A stretch of DNA of 64,000 nucleotides, from NCBI RefSeq assembly GCF_027889715.1, contig NZ_JAPJZH010000020.1, forward strand, positions 24,913-88,912, in the 5' to 3' direction. The stretch is from Allohoeflea poritis. Its GTDB lineage: Bacteria; Pseudomonadota; Alphaproteobacteria; Rhizobiales; Rhizobiaceae. Made by a program: the position numbers and the translations under genes. Positions 45,901 to 53,917 of this stretch are shown piece by piece. The notes under the pieces are model-generated. The model was not told the DNA's origin. It saw only the letters and a list, made by a program, of their open reading frames with translations, and made no database searches. Position 1 is the stretch's first letter, and the number at the start of each line of letters is the position of its first letter.

Positions 45901-47976
45901 GAGGCACAGCGCTCCTACCAGTCCCTGCAGGGCATCGGAGAAGGTTTCTCGGCAAGGCTGAGCGAGGCCGCCACGGCCTATTCGGATGCAATCGAGGTTC
46001 GGCTGAACGAACGCACCGAGTCCTTGAACCGGCAACTGGCGGATCTGACCGACCGTCTGAGCGACAGCGAGTCCGGCATTATCGGCGCGGCACAGGCCAT
46101 CACCGATGCCGCAGCGGAAGCCGGCGTGAAGGTTGGCGAACAGGCCAACAGCATCGCCTCGCACTTCGCCGACAGCGAAAAGGCCATGGATGCGCGCAAC
46201 CTCGCCATCAAGGCGACGCTGGAAGAACATACGCGCGAACTGAACTCGATGCTCTCGAGCCGCTCGGCCGAGCTGTCGAAGCTGATCGACGAACAGGCCA
46301 CACCGCTCGTCGAGGCCTATGCCGAACGCGGACATGCGATTACCAGCGAGCTCAAGCACATCACCGAGGCAAGCGCCGAGGAGCTGAGGGCTCAGAGCGC
46401 CGCGCTGGTTGAAGCGCTGACAACGCGGACCCGCGAAACGCTGGAAGCGATCGACAATGCCGGCAGCAGCCTCAAGACCGAAGTGACCGAACTGATTTCG
46501 GAGCTCGGACGCAGCAACTCGGCGATCTCGAACCTCGTCAACAACACCGCCAATACACTCGAGGAAGTGGATTCGCGGTTGACGAACACGACCGAGAAAT
46601 TTGCCGATACGGCCGGCCGCGCGGCGGAGATGTTTGCCGGATCGACCCAGATCCTGCAGTCCAACATCGCGCAGCTCGATACGATTTCCGGCGATACGCT
46701 GGCCCGGGTGAGCGCCATCTCCGGCAGCTTCGAGGATCATTCGAAGATGCTCTCGACGGCATCGGACCTGCTCGGCTCGGCGCAATCGGGTCTGGCCAGC
46801 ACGCTTGAGGAGCGCAAGGATGCGCTTGAAGGCCTGTCCAGCGGCCTGGTCCAGCGCTCGGAAGAGATCGAGAAGAACATGCGTTCGCTCGAATCGATCG
46901 TCGAGGATGCGTTCGAAAAAGCCCAGCAGCGCGCGAGCAGCACGGCAAAGGAACTGTCCGGCAGCCTGTCGTCGTCCCTGGACTCGATCGGCAGCATGCT
47001 GTCCGACACGGAAAACCGGTCATCGAACACTGCCGACACCATGAAGAGCGCGATCAAGGAAGCCGTGGAGGACGCCATCGGCCGCTTCTCCGGCGCTACC
47101 GACGAAATCCGCCAACTGGCCGGTTCGATCCGCGAGGAGCTCTCGGAAACGCGTGCGGAAATCAAGAAAGGCGTTTTCGATCTTCCCGAGGAGACGCGCG
47201 AAAGCACCTCGGCGATGCGCAACGCCGTATCGGAGCAGATCAAGGCCCTTCAGGATCTTTCCTCGATCGTTCAGCAATCGTCGCAGATGTTCGACCACTC
47301 AAGTCCGCGCTCACCGGCTGCACAGCCGACGCCACCGGCGGCTCCAGCGGCACCGGCAGCTGAGAAGCCGGCAGAGGCAGCACCGGTTGCCGAATCGCCG
47401 CGTGAAGTGCCGGCCGCCAAGCCCGCTTCGTCCAAGAGTGACCTGCGCGGCGGCCTGGGAATAATGCAAAGCGGCTCGCAGCCCGCCGGCAGGCAGCCTG
47501 AGAATCGCAAGCCTCAGAGCGAAGGATGGGTCAGGGACCTCCTGCGCAGCGCGTCTCGCAAGGAAGAAGAAGATGCACAGCCGCAACGCAACACAGGCAG
47601 CGCCAGCAATGCCCGCGAGCGCAACCCGCGCCAGGTGGTCGAATCGCTGAATTCGCTGTCGGTGGATATTGCGCGTGCAATCGATCATGACGCATCCGTC
47701 GACCTGTGGCGGCGTTACCAGAGCGGTGAGCGCGACATCTTCACCCGGCGTCTTTACACGCTCAAGGGTCAGAAGACCTTCGAGGAAATCAAGAACAAAT
47801 ATGCACAGGAGCCGGAGTTCAGGTCCGCGGTTGATCACTACATCGCAGATTTCGAGAAGCTTCTGGCGGATGTGGCACGGAACGACCGCGACAAGGTCGT
47901 CACGCAAACCTATCTGACTTCGGATACGGGCAAGGTTTACACCATGCTTGCCCATGCCAGCGGCCGCCTGAAGTAG
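42994..47976 (+). CDS. Giant membrane-anchored coiled-coil protein, GPR/RgsE-like polar growth factor
   Basis: A 1660-residue protein. Residues 1-150 are polar and disordered. Two membrane spans lie at about 161-181 and 199-222. The long middle (about 230-1430) is helical and repetitive, like apolipoprotein A/E domains, with nine 33-residue units at 641-937. A Pro/Ala-rich linker follows, and the last 130 residues form a compact domain (SLSVDIARAIDHDASVDLWRRY...YTMLAHASGRLK). This layout matches the growth-pole-ring protein of Agrobacterium (RgsE in Sinorhizobium), needed for unipolar growth. Those are longer (over 2000 residues), so this is a shorter relative. The ATG at 42994 follows GAGG at a long distance. 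Confidence 0.75.
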   Translation: MAKRNAQSKTASDDPLKALEDALRLDLEGGEESDLVDEPSLEDLEAQVASAAAELAKTDSEANARGSKGSTRETPRRQSAKSATSRNAASKPAPAQQAAPQGRVSRVQPKAQSRPQKRQQTAQQKAASTPSPLFAPANDDSRESRAAIMRSLDGKGGRTARIVTYVLAGLWVLGGIGLFNLVYGDNFVSTADLIDSPQFLMMILAIILPVMIILAFGMMIARAQEMRAVAKSMAELAVRLFEPETMATDNIMRVGQAVRREVSAINEGIERTIARASELETLVHSEINALEHSYSDNEVRLRSLVEGLANEREAIVSHSERVRASIVSAHEQLREELETAGDEISSRLTTSGKAVAALLDTRTTKLSEQADELTQSVSDLLQKRTEALMLSFGNSGRALATEFDNRLEALQVNLTEHGQSLLSEFETRASSLDNNTKKLNTILNERARQLNETLVTRTKEISESLSVGEQALSGGLDSVIESLNAKLDEKAVNFRQSLQHHAEDAMSDLDVRSGFFQERMQSSISQLNTAFDERVSEFTAAFEQRSGSLREKLGESLESLTDTLSSNADRIAGTLSERSNSLGEMLAGSSAEIEGKLETKAGAVETALRETSQRVDQLMAGGTEAIARAVDDRTAALSASLETSAANIAGLINDGAQTINNSAIDNAQKMEETLTASAERLEGLIGFGTAAINNATSDSADKLESTLGSSAERLQNLIREGTQAIGNISSQSTESLAGTLGSNAERLEAILSDGADTVGRAVTENTHALAVTLGSNAERIDNLLRQGTGTIAKSITDNTQSLESALDSGAERIDGLVSNGAGSIAKAVTESTQQLAETLDENSGRIDTLIREGSQSIANSVTGNTEMLASTLGSNAERIDVLMNDGNQRISAKLDESVAAMDSTLSVNVERIGATIDQRTANMQERLETMDTALGAGLESVTATIETQALGMATTLRETVAQTVEHMDSEAQRSYQSLQGIGEGFSARLSEAATAYSDAIEVRLNERTESLNRQLADLTDRLSDSESGIIGAAQAITDAAAEAGVKVGEQANSIASHFADSEKAMDARNLAIKATLEEHTRELNSMLSSRSAELSKLIDEQATPLVEAYAERGHAITSELKHITEASAEELRAQSAALVEALTTRTRETLEAIDNAGSSLKTEVTELISELGRSNSAISNLVNNTANTLEEVDSRLTNTTEKFADTAGRAAEMFAGSTQILQSNIAQLDTISGDTLARVSAISGSFEDHSKMLSTASDLLGSAQSGLASTLEERKDALEGLSSGLVQRSEEIEKNMRSLESIVEDAFEKAQQRASSTAKELSGSLSSSLDSIGSMLSDTENRSSNTADTMKSAIKEAVEDAIGRFSGATDEIRQLAGSIREELSETRAEIKKGVFDLPEETRESTSAMRNAVSEQIKALQDLSSIVQQSSQMFDHSSPRSPAAQPTPPAAPAAPAAEKPAEAAPVAESPREVPAAKPASSKSDLRGGLGIMQSGSQPAGRQPENRKPQSEGWVRDLLRSASRKEEEDAQPQRNTGSASNARERNPRQVVESLNSLSVDIARAIDHDASVDLWRRYQSGERDIFTRRLYTLKGQKTFEEIKNKYAQEPEFRSAVDHYIADFEKLLADVARNDRDKVVTQTYLTSDTGKVYTMLAHASGRLK
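44914..45804 (+). repeat. Nine tandem 99-base repeats inside the coiled-coil gene
   Basis: Each unit encodes 33 residues with the pattern L-x-S-N-A-E-R-I-D-x-L-I-x-x-G and a second half ending S-T. Units are in register without gaps; the middle ones are most alike and the first and last are degraded. Three 11-residue turns per unit fit an apolipoprotein-like helix. Confidence 0.85.
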
Positions 47977-48001
47977 TCATCGGTCGAAATTGAAACCGAA
48001 G

Positions 48002-48034
48002 CCGCCGGCACCACAAAGTGCCGGCGGTTTCTTT
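48002..48034 (+). terminator. Terminator after the coiled-coil gene
   Basis: CCGCCGGCAC and GTGCCGGCGG form a 10-base-pair stem with a 6-base loop, followed by TTTCTTTT. It lies just before the end of the convergent MCE operon. Confidence 0.87.
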
Positions 48035-48055
48035 TGGGTCGCTGTTTGATGGCAA

Positions 48056-48661
48056 TCAGACGATCTTGAGAACCCAGGCAACGATGTCGTTCAGCACCTT
48101 GCCATTGGCCTGGTCGAGCGCAGAGACAAAGCCTTCATTGTCATCGGTCAGCACCGGAGCTGTTGCCTGAAACACCCTTTGGGCGCGCACGACGCCATTG
48201 CGGTCGTTGATGATCCGCACGGATATCTCGACCACGGCCGTATCGCCGCCACCGGCGATGATCTCGAACGCTCGTATCGTCGGCGAGATCAGGTAATCGA
48301 CGGCAATGCCGTCGCCAGGCTTGCCGACGCCGCCCAACCGGCCGGAATCTTCAAGCGCCTCGACCAGCTTTTCCTGGATGATCTCCGGAAGATTATCGTT
48401 CCACTGGGATTTCGCCAGATATTGTATCGAGGAGGGCGATGTTCGAATGACGATATTGGCACCGTCAAGCGACTTCAAAGCCCCCGGATCCGTGACAACG
48501 ACCTGCCGGCCGCGCGAATACGGACCCTTTACGGCCGGGATGCTGGACAGCTCATAGGTGTCCTTCTGAGAGCCGCCGCCAAGCGCCGCGCATCCGCCGA
48601 GCGCTGCAACGCCGGTCATCAGAGCCGCTAGTGCGAAGGATTTACCGGTCCCGTACCTCAA
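48056..48661 (-). CDS. ABC-type transport auxiliary lipoprotein (PqiC-like)
   Basis: A 201-residue lipoprotein. The signal peptide ends with lipobox LGGC (Cys24). The mature domain (DTYELSSIPAVKG...IVIRTSPSSIQYLAKSQWNDNLPEIIQEKLVEALEDSG) fits the PqiC/ABC-trans_aux family that works at the outer membrane end of MCE systems. It is the last gene of the MCE operon, 61 bases after the MCE gene. Confidence 0.87.
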   Translation of the reverse strand: MRYGTGKSFALAALMTGVAALGGCAALGGGSQKDTYELSSIPAVKGPYSRGRQVVVTDPGALKSLDGANIVIRTSPSSIQYLAKSQWNDNLPEIIQEKLVEALEDSGRLGGVGKPGDGIAVDYLISPTIRAFEIIAGGGDTAVVEISVRIINDRNGVVRAQRVFQATAPVLTDDNEGFVSALDQANGKVLNDIVAWVLKIV

Positions 48662-48722
48662 GATCCCCTCAGCAAACTGTCCCCACAGTACCTTCTAGCT
48701 ATCAGCGCCCCGGCACGTAATG

Positions 48723-50096
48723 TCAACGTCGCCGCCGCCCGTTATAGGTCTTTACGTCACCGGATGTGCCGAAAAGGATACTCTGCGGATCATCCCCGAT
48801 CTTTGTGAAAGTCCGTTCGATCCGGGTGATCGACCGGCGAGCCTCGTTCACCAGAGCCTCGAAGTCGCGCAACCCGGTACCGGTAAATTGCTGCAGATTC
48901 GAAGCGATCGGGCCGATGGCAGCATTGATCTTCTCGCCCACTTCCTGGAAAGTCTGAAGCGTCTTCTTCGCCTCGGCCACGAGGCCGGATCCATCACCCT
49001 GCCCCAGGAACCCGTCCAGCTTGTCGAGTGTCGTCTGAACCTTCTGTGCCGCTTCATTCAGGCTGGCCGAGAGCTGCTCGACATTGGTGATGATCTGATT
49101 GATGTCGTCGTTGCGGTTCTCGATCGTATTGGCAACCGTGGTGAGGCTGGCGATACCCTGACGCGCCTGCGCGCTCGCCGCCGCGACATTGTCGACGGTT
49201 TCGCTGACCTTCTGCGCGTCCACGGCCGCGATCAGTGTATCGATGCCTTCCAGCGTCTGCTGGGCATCTTCACCGAGCTTGGCCAAGCTCGCCGCTGCCT
49301 GCTTCACATCCTCCATGATCGGTTTGATGTCGGTCGATGCGTCGGCGACATTGGCGCTGACTTCGGCGACATTATCGACGATTTCGGTCACCTTCTCAGG
49401 CTCCACCGCCGCCAGTATCGCATCGGCCCGCGTGACCACCGATTCGAGTTTGCCCGAAACACTCTCAAGTGTCGTCGAGAGCGAGGACACGTTTTTCAGG
49501 AAATCGTTGATTCCGTCGGAATTGGCGGCCAGCGCGTCGGAGAATGTCTCCACATTGTCGACGGTCTTGGTCAGCGGCCCCTTGGCCGTATCGACGAACT
49601 CCTCAATGCCTTTAACCGCCTTGTTGACGCGTCCGAGAATGTCCTCGGCGGTCGCCAGTATGTTGGTGACGCTGGATTCGTCCGCCGTGAGAATCGCATA
49701 ACTGCCCTTCTCGACGGCCTCTTCCAGTATATTGACGCCGCCCGTATCGCCGCCGCTCAACTCGATATGCGACTGGCCGGTCAGCCCCTGAATGCCGAGC
49801 TTCGCCTTTGTCGTCGCATAGACCGGCGCCGAGGCTCTGACCTCGGTCATTGCGAGCACGAAATTCGGATCCACGCCGTCGATTGTGAGCGATTGTACGG
49901 AGCCGACACGGATGCCGTTGAAAAGGACCGGAGCGCCGACACTCAGTCCGCTGGCCGAACCCGGAATGCGAATTTCGAGTTGCGCCATCTGTCCGGACTT
50001 GCCGAATGTCGCCATCCAGTAGACAAAACCGAAAGCCGCAGCCATCACGAGGAGCGTGAACAGGCCGACAAGCGTGTAATTGGCTTTGGTTTCCAT
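48723..50096 (-). CDS. MCE-domain substrate-binding protein (MlaD family)
   Basis: A 457-residue protein anchored by one N-terminal span (about residues 7-29). The MCE domain lies at about 38-118 (IRIPGSASGLSVGAPVLFNGIRVGSVQ). The rest is a long helical region rich in heptads and in VDNVAEVSANVAD-like repeats, which could form a periplasmic tube or needle. MCE proteins carry phospholipids between the membranes. Encoded after the ATPase and permease genes. Confidence 0.93.
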   Translation of the reverse strand: METKANYTLVGLFTLLVMAAAFGFVYWMATFGKSGQMAQLEIRIPGSASGLSVGAPVLFNGIRVGSVQSLTIDGVDPNFVLAMTEVRASAPVYATTKAKLGIQGLTGQSHIELSGGDTGGVNILEEAVEKGSYAILTADESSVTNILATAEDILGRVNKAVKGIEEFVDTAKGPLTKTVDNVETFSDALAANSDGINDFLKNVSSLSTTLESVSGKLESVVTRADAILAAVEPEKVTEIVDNVAEVSANVADASTDIKPIMEDVKQAAASLAKLGEDAQQTLEGIDTLIAAVDAQKVSETVDNVAAASAQARQGIASLTTVANTIENRNDDINQIITNVEQLSASLNEAAQKVQTTLDKLDGFLGQGDGSGLVAEAKKTLQTFQEVGEKINAAIGPIASNLQQFTGTGLRDFEALVNEARRSITRIERTFTKIGDDPQSILFGTSGDVKTYNGRRRR

Positions 50097-50173
50097 TATG
50101 GCCTACCCGGTCAGGGGTCTTTCATCATCCGTCGGTGATTCTTGAACATTCCGGTGACCGACTATGGCCCAAT

Positions 50174-51001
50174 TCACTTCTCGCGCACAAGCGAGCGGGC
50201 TCTTTTACCCCGGAAATAAGACTTAACCCATGGCTCGTTGCTGGCGAGCATGTCCTCAATCGTCCCTTCAACGGCTATTTTCCGGTTGCCGAGCACCGCA
50301 ATGCGGTCGCAGACGGAAAACAGGCTGTCCAGGTCATGCGTCACCATATAGACCGTCAGCCCCAGTGTGTCCCGCAATTTGCTGATCAATTCGTCGAACT
50401 CGGCCGCACTGATCGGATCAAGCCCAGACGTGGGCTCGTCGAGAAAGACCAGATCGGGATCCAGCGCAAGCGCCCGTGCCAGTGCGGCACGCTTGATCAT
50501 GCCGCCGGAAAGTTCGGACGGGTAAAGATCCGCGGTCTCGGGGCGCAGCCCCACCAACTCGATCTTCAGCAGCGCCAGTTCGTCCATCAGCGTCTTCGGC
50601 AGGTCAAGATATTCCCGCATCGGCACCTGGATGTTCTCAAGCACCGTCAGAGCCGAAAAGAGCGCGCCGTGCTGAAAGAGCACGCCGAGACGCATATCCA
50701 GCGCGATCCGCTGCTGCGGCGTCGCCGTGTCATAATCCACGCCGAGGATCTTGATGGTTCCCCCCTGGCGTGACGAGAGCTGGAGGATCGTGCGCAGCAG
50801 AACCGACTTTCCCGCGCCCGATGCCCCGACAAAGCCGAGGATCTCACCGCGCCATATGTCGAGATCGAGTTTGTCCAGAACCTGGTGGGAACCGAAGGCG
50901 ACACTGATGTCACGCGCCTCCAGAATACACTCACGTCCGTTCGTGCCTTTGCCGGCAGCGCCGCTCAGTTCGTGGTGATTGTGGGAAACGTCAGCCATCA
51001 T
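50174..51001 (-). CDS. MCE-system ABC transporter ATPase (MlaF family)
   Basis: A 275-residue ATPase. Walker A is GASGAGKSVLL, the signature is LSGGM in PSELSGGMIKRAALARAL, and Walker B is LVFLDEPTSGLDP. The PTSGLDPISAAEFDELI form is characteristic of MCE-associated ATPases. It powers the permease encoded 2 bases upstream and the MCE protein encoded downstream. Confidence 0.94.
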   Translation of the reverse strand: MMADVSHNHHELSGAAGKGTNGRECILEARDISVAFGSHQVLDKLDLDIWRGEILGFVGASGAGKSVLLRTILQLSSRQGGTIKILGVDYDTATPQQRIALDMRLGVLFQHGALFSALTVLENIQVPMREYLDLPKTLMDELALLKIELVGLRPETADLYPSELSGGMIKRAALARALALDPDLVFLDEPTSGLDPISAAEFDELISKLRDTLGLTVYMVTHDLDSLFSVCDRIAVLGNRKIAVEGTIEDMLASNEPWVKSYFRGKRARSLVREK

Positions 51002-51003
51002 TC

Positions 51004-52215
51004 CTAGAAATCGATCGCACCGTAGAAGATGGCAAAAAGGCCGTCGACGAGAATAACCACAAATATCGATTTGACCACAGCCGACGTGACGTGGCGGCCG
51101 AGGGATTCCGCGCTGCCGCCGACCTTCAGTCCCTCAACGGAAGAAACAATGCCGATGATCAGCGCCATGAACGGCGCCTTGATCATGCCGGATATGATGG
51201 TGGTCATGTCGATCGCCTCGCGCAGCCGCGTCAGGAATGTATCGGGTGTGATTCCCGAATAAACCCATGTCGTCAGCCCGGCGCCGATCAGAGCGGCAAA
51301 ATTTGCGACAATCGTCAGCGCCGGCAGCATGACGGTCAGCGCCACCAGTCGAGGAAAGACCAGCACACCGACCGGATTGAGCCCCATCACCTTGAGCGCG
51401 TCGACCTCCTCGCGCATCTTCATGGAGCCGATTTCAGCGGTAATGGCCGAACCGGACCGGCCGGCGATCATGATCGCCGTCAAAAGCACGCCGATCTCGC
51501 GAAGCTGCAGGATGCCGACAAGGTCGACAACGAAGATTTCGGCGCCGAAATAACGCAACTGGAAGGCCCCCTGCTGCGCAATGATACCGCCGATCAGGAA
51601 GGACATGAGCGCGATGATGGGCACGGCCCGCACGCCCGTATGATCCATCTGGCTGATGATTGCCGCCGGCGACACACCTGCGGAGCGGTCGAGTTTGAGC
51701 TGCGTGCCCCGCACGGCCGAACCCAGGATGTACATCGCGGCGATGAAATCTTCCCAGAAGGAGACCGTCAGGCGGCCGACCGGCGCCAGTATCCGGTCGA
51801 TAATCCTCGGCCCCGCATCGCTCCCCTCCTCCTCGTATTTCGTCCTCAGCGCGTTTCCGACGGCATCGAGAAGAATGTTCAGTTCCTCGCCGACCGACTG
51901 ATAGGCGACCTTCAGACCACGCAGTTCCAGGTGATCACGCAGCCGCTCCACGATCAGCGCGCCCGACGTGTCGACCTTGCCGACATTGGCGAAGTCCACG
52001 GTTACGAGTTGGGCTGAAAGGGATTGCTCAAGGCCGCGCATCGTGGAGTCGATCTCGGCAACGCAGTAAAGCTGCCAGTCACCGGACAGGGCCAAATGCG
52101 CCTGGCCTTCCGACGTGCTTACCTCGACCTTCGGCTCATTCGGCTCGTCAACGGACCCGGATTCCTCCGGGGCGGAGGCTGCACTGCTAGAATCACTGCG
52201 TGGTGGCAACGGCAT
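51004..52215 (-). CDS. MCE-system permease with N-terminal STAS domain (MlaE family)
   Basis: A 403-residue inner-membrane protein. Residues about 35-130 form a STAS domain (VDFANVGKVDTSGALIVERL), the equivalent of the separate MlaB protein. The permease part (about 150-400) has the family blocks RAVPIIALMSFLIGGIIAQQGAFQL and IAGRSGSAITAEIGSMKMREEVDALKVMGLNP. The exact start is uncertain; 52215 was chosen ahead of a variable Ser-rich leader. First gene of the four-gene MCE operon. Confidence 0.9.
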   Translation of the reverse strand: MPLPPRSDSSSAASAPEESGSVDEPNEPKVEVSTSEGQAHLALSGDWQLYCVAEIDSTMRGLEQSLSAQLVTVDFANVGKVDTSGALIVERLRDHLELRGLKVAYQSVGEELNILLDAVGNALRTKYEEEGSDAGPRIIDRILAPVGRLTVSFWEDFIAAMYILGSAVRGTQLKLDRSAGVSPAAIISQMDHTGVRAVPIIALMSFLIGGIIAQQGAFQLRYFGAEIFVVDLVGILQLREIGVLLTAIMIAGRSGSAITAEIGSMKMREEVDALKVMGLNPVGVLVFPRLVALTVMLPALTIVANFAALIGAGLTTWVYSGITPDTFLTRLREAIDMTTIISGMIKAPFMALIIGIVSSVEGLKVGGSAESLGRHVTSAVVKSIFVVILVDGLFAIFYGAIDF

Positions 52216-52470
52216 AGTTGACAAATACCGAGTTCTTCGCCACCTGTCACCGCTTATCCAATCGGGTACCGCCAAAGGTCACAGGCCATTTCCGGCGTGA
52301 CCTTGGAGGCCTGCAACCGGTTTGAAACACCACATGAATGCATGTATGGTCGCGCCGGCCCGAAGCAAGCACCCTCGCCCGGACCTGAATTCTTTGCTAC
52401 CGCTGCAGCTTCTGCCGGCCCGCCAATCATCGGGAAGAGCGCCGTACACACGTCTGCCGGAAATCTGGGA

Positions 52471-53538
52471 GTGAGCCTATTGAAAGCGCATGAGATCGCC
52501 GAAACGTTGAGTGGTGAAGTGGACGGGGATCCCGACCTCGAAATCGAGCGCGCCGTGCAGCCGGACCTGGCCGATGGCCGCAACGACCTGGCGGTGGCCC
52601 TGATGCCGGATTTCTTGGCAGGCCTGGCGACGACAAAGGCAGCAGCGGCGCTGATTCCCGCCGGCGTGACCGGCATTGAAATCGCCGCCGCAACGGTTAT
52701 CCGCGTTCCCGCCGACCGAAGGACGCTGCCGGTGCTTTCGGCCCTTCTGCGCCGCAGGCCCAGCGTGGATGAAGGTGTGCACCCATCCAGCTTCATTGGC
52801 AGCAATGTCACCTTGGGCAAAGGCGTTCGCATCGGGCCGCTGTGCGTCATCGGCGACGGCGCTGTCATCGGTGAAGACACGATCATCGTTTCGCAGGCGA
52901 CGGTCTCAAAACAGGCGGAAATAGGCACTGGCTGTTTCATCAATTCCGGAGTCCGCATCGGCATCGGCGTCAAGATCGGCGCCCGCGCCGTCATTCATCC
53001 CAACGCCGTGCTCGGCGCCGATGGCTTCAGCTTTCATCCGGTCGATCCCGGCAATGTGGAAGCCGCCAGAAAAACGGGCAGCGTATCGGACAAGGAAGAC
53101 CGCGACTCCACATTGCTCAAGAACGAGAGCCTCGGTTCGGTAATCGTCGGCGATGACGTCGAGATCGGCGCATCGACGGCGATTGACTCGGGCACGCTGA
53201 AGCCCACAACAGTGGGTCGCGGAACGAAGATCGACGACCTTGTGATGATCGGACACAATGTTCAGATCGGGGAGGATTGCATCCTGTGTGCTCAGGTGGG
53301 TATCGCCGGCAGCACGATCGTCGGTGATCGTGTCACCCTGGGCGGTCAGGCCGGCGTCGGCGACAATCTGACGATCGGTGATGACGCAATCATCGGAGCG
53401 ACAGCGGCGGTGGGCACACCGATACCGCAGGGCGGCATCTTTCACGGAACGCCGGCCGTTCCCCGAAAACAGGCGGTACGCGATCTCCAGAATATTCGAA
53501 GGCTCGATCGCTTACTGAAGAAAATGGAAAGCAAATAG
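52471..53538 (+). CDS. LpxD-like N-acyltransferase, second-copy type
   Basis: A 355-residue acyltransferase with an N-terminal uridine-binding-like domain and a left-handed beta-helix of hexapeptide repeats (IGSNVTLGKGVRIGPLCVIGDG and on). The catalytic histidine is His262 in MIGHNVQIGEDC, and AQVGIAGSTIVGDRVTLGGQAGV follows. LpxD adds a 3-hydroxyacyl chain from ACP to UDP-glucosamine in lipid A synthesis. Here it is not in the usual bamA-lpxD-fabZ-lpxA setting but precedes an ACP and a ketosynthase. Start is GTG at 52471 or TTG at 52480; no ATG fits. Confidence 0.82.
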   Translation: MSLLKAHEIAETLSGEVDGDPDLEIERAVQPDLADGRNDLAVALMPDFLAGLATTKAAAALIPAGVTGIEIAAATVIRVPADRRTLPVLSALLRRRPSVDEGVHPSSFIGSNVTLGKGVRIGPLCVIGDGAVIGEDTIIVSQATVSKQAEIGTGCFINSGVRIGIGVKIGARAVIHPNAVLGADGFSFHPVDPGNVEAARKTGSVSDKEDRDSTLLKNESLGSVIVGDDVEIGASTAIDSGTLKPTTVGRGTKIDDLVMIGHNVQIGEDCILCAQVGIAGSTIVGDRVTLGGQAGVGDNLTIGDDAIIGATAAVGTPIPQGGIFHGTPAVPRKQAVRDLQNIRRLDRLLKKMESK

Positions 53539-53656
53539 CTGCTTGCCCTGCCGTTGCGAAACCGCTATCCCATTTCTTCGTGATCGCCGATTAATCTTTA
53601 ATCGCGGCCGATAAACCTTTGTGAAGCAATGTAACGATAGCGATACCGAAAAGACC

Positions 53657-53917
53657 ATGGCACTCGATCCAGAACGCACAATTGCGAAGATCATTGGCGA
53701 GCAACTCGGCCATGATCCGGACAAGATCGACTCCTCGACGACGCTGGACTCGCTGGGGGTCAACTCGCTCGAACTGATTGAAATCATCATGACGATCGAG
53801 GAAGAGTACGATATCGCCATCGACATCGACACCGTCTCGGCCGCCGAGAACATCAAGACCGTGGGTGACCTGCTGGAACTCGGCAAGTCCATGGGCATCG
53901 GATCCGCCAAAGCATGA
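53657..53917 (+). CDS. Dedicated acyl carrier protein
   Basis: An 86-residue carrier protein. Ser37 in SLGVNSLELIEI is the expected phosphopantetheine site, but the residue before it is Asn instead of the usual Asp. The remaining helix pattern (EEYDIAIDIDTVSAAENIKTVGDLLEL) is normal for ACPs. It is not the long-chain AcpXL type, which has a different sequence and length. It overlaps the ketosynthase gene by 4 bases, so the two are made together. Confidence 0.88.
   Translation: MALDPERTIAKIIGEQLGHDPDKIDSSTTLDSLGVNSLELIEIIMTIEEEYDIAIDIDTVSAAENIKTVGDLLELGKSMGIGSAKA

Noticed and set aside
44716..46785. Open frame of 689 codons antisense to the coiled-coil gene
   Set aside because: Its repeats are the shadow of the 33-residue repeats; no start signal or domain.
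52297..52470. N-terminal extension of the LpxD-like protein from a GTG at 52297
   Set aside because: The extra 58 residues do not resemble the family and overlap the presumed promoter region; GTG 52471 or TTG 52480 has a GGGAG-type site or fits the fold start.
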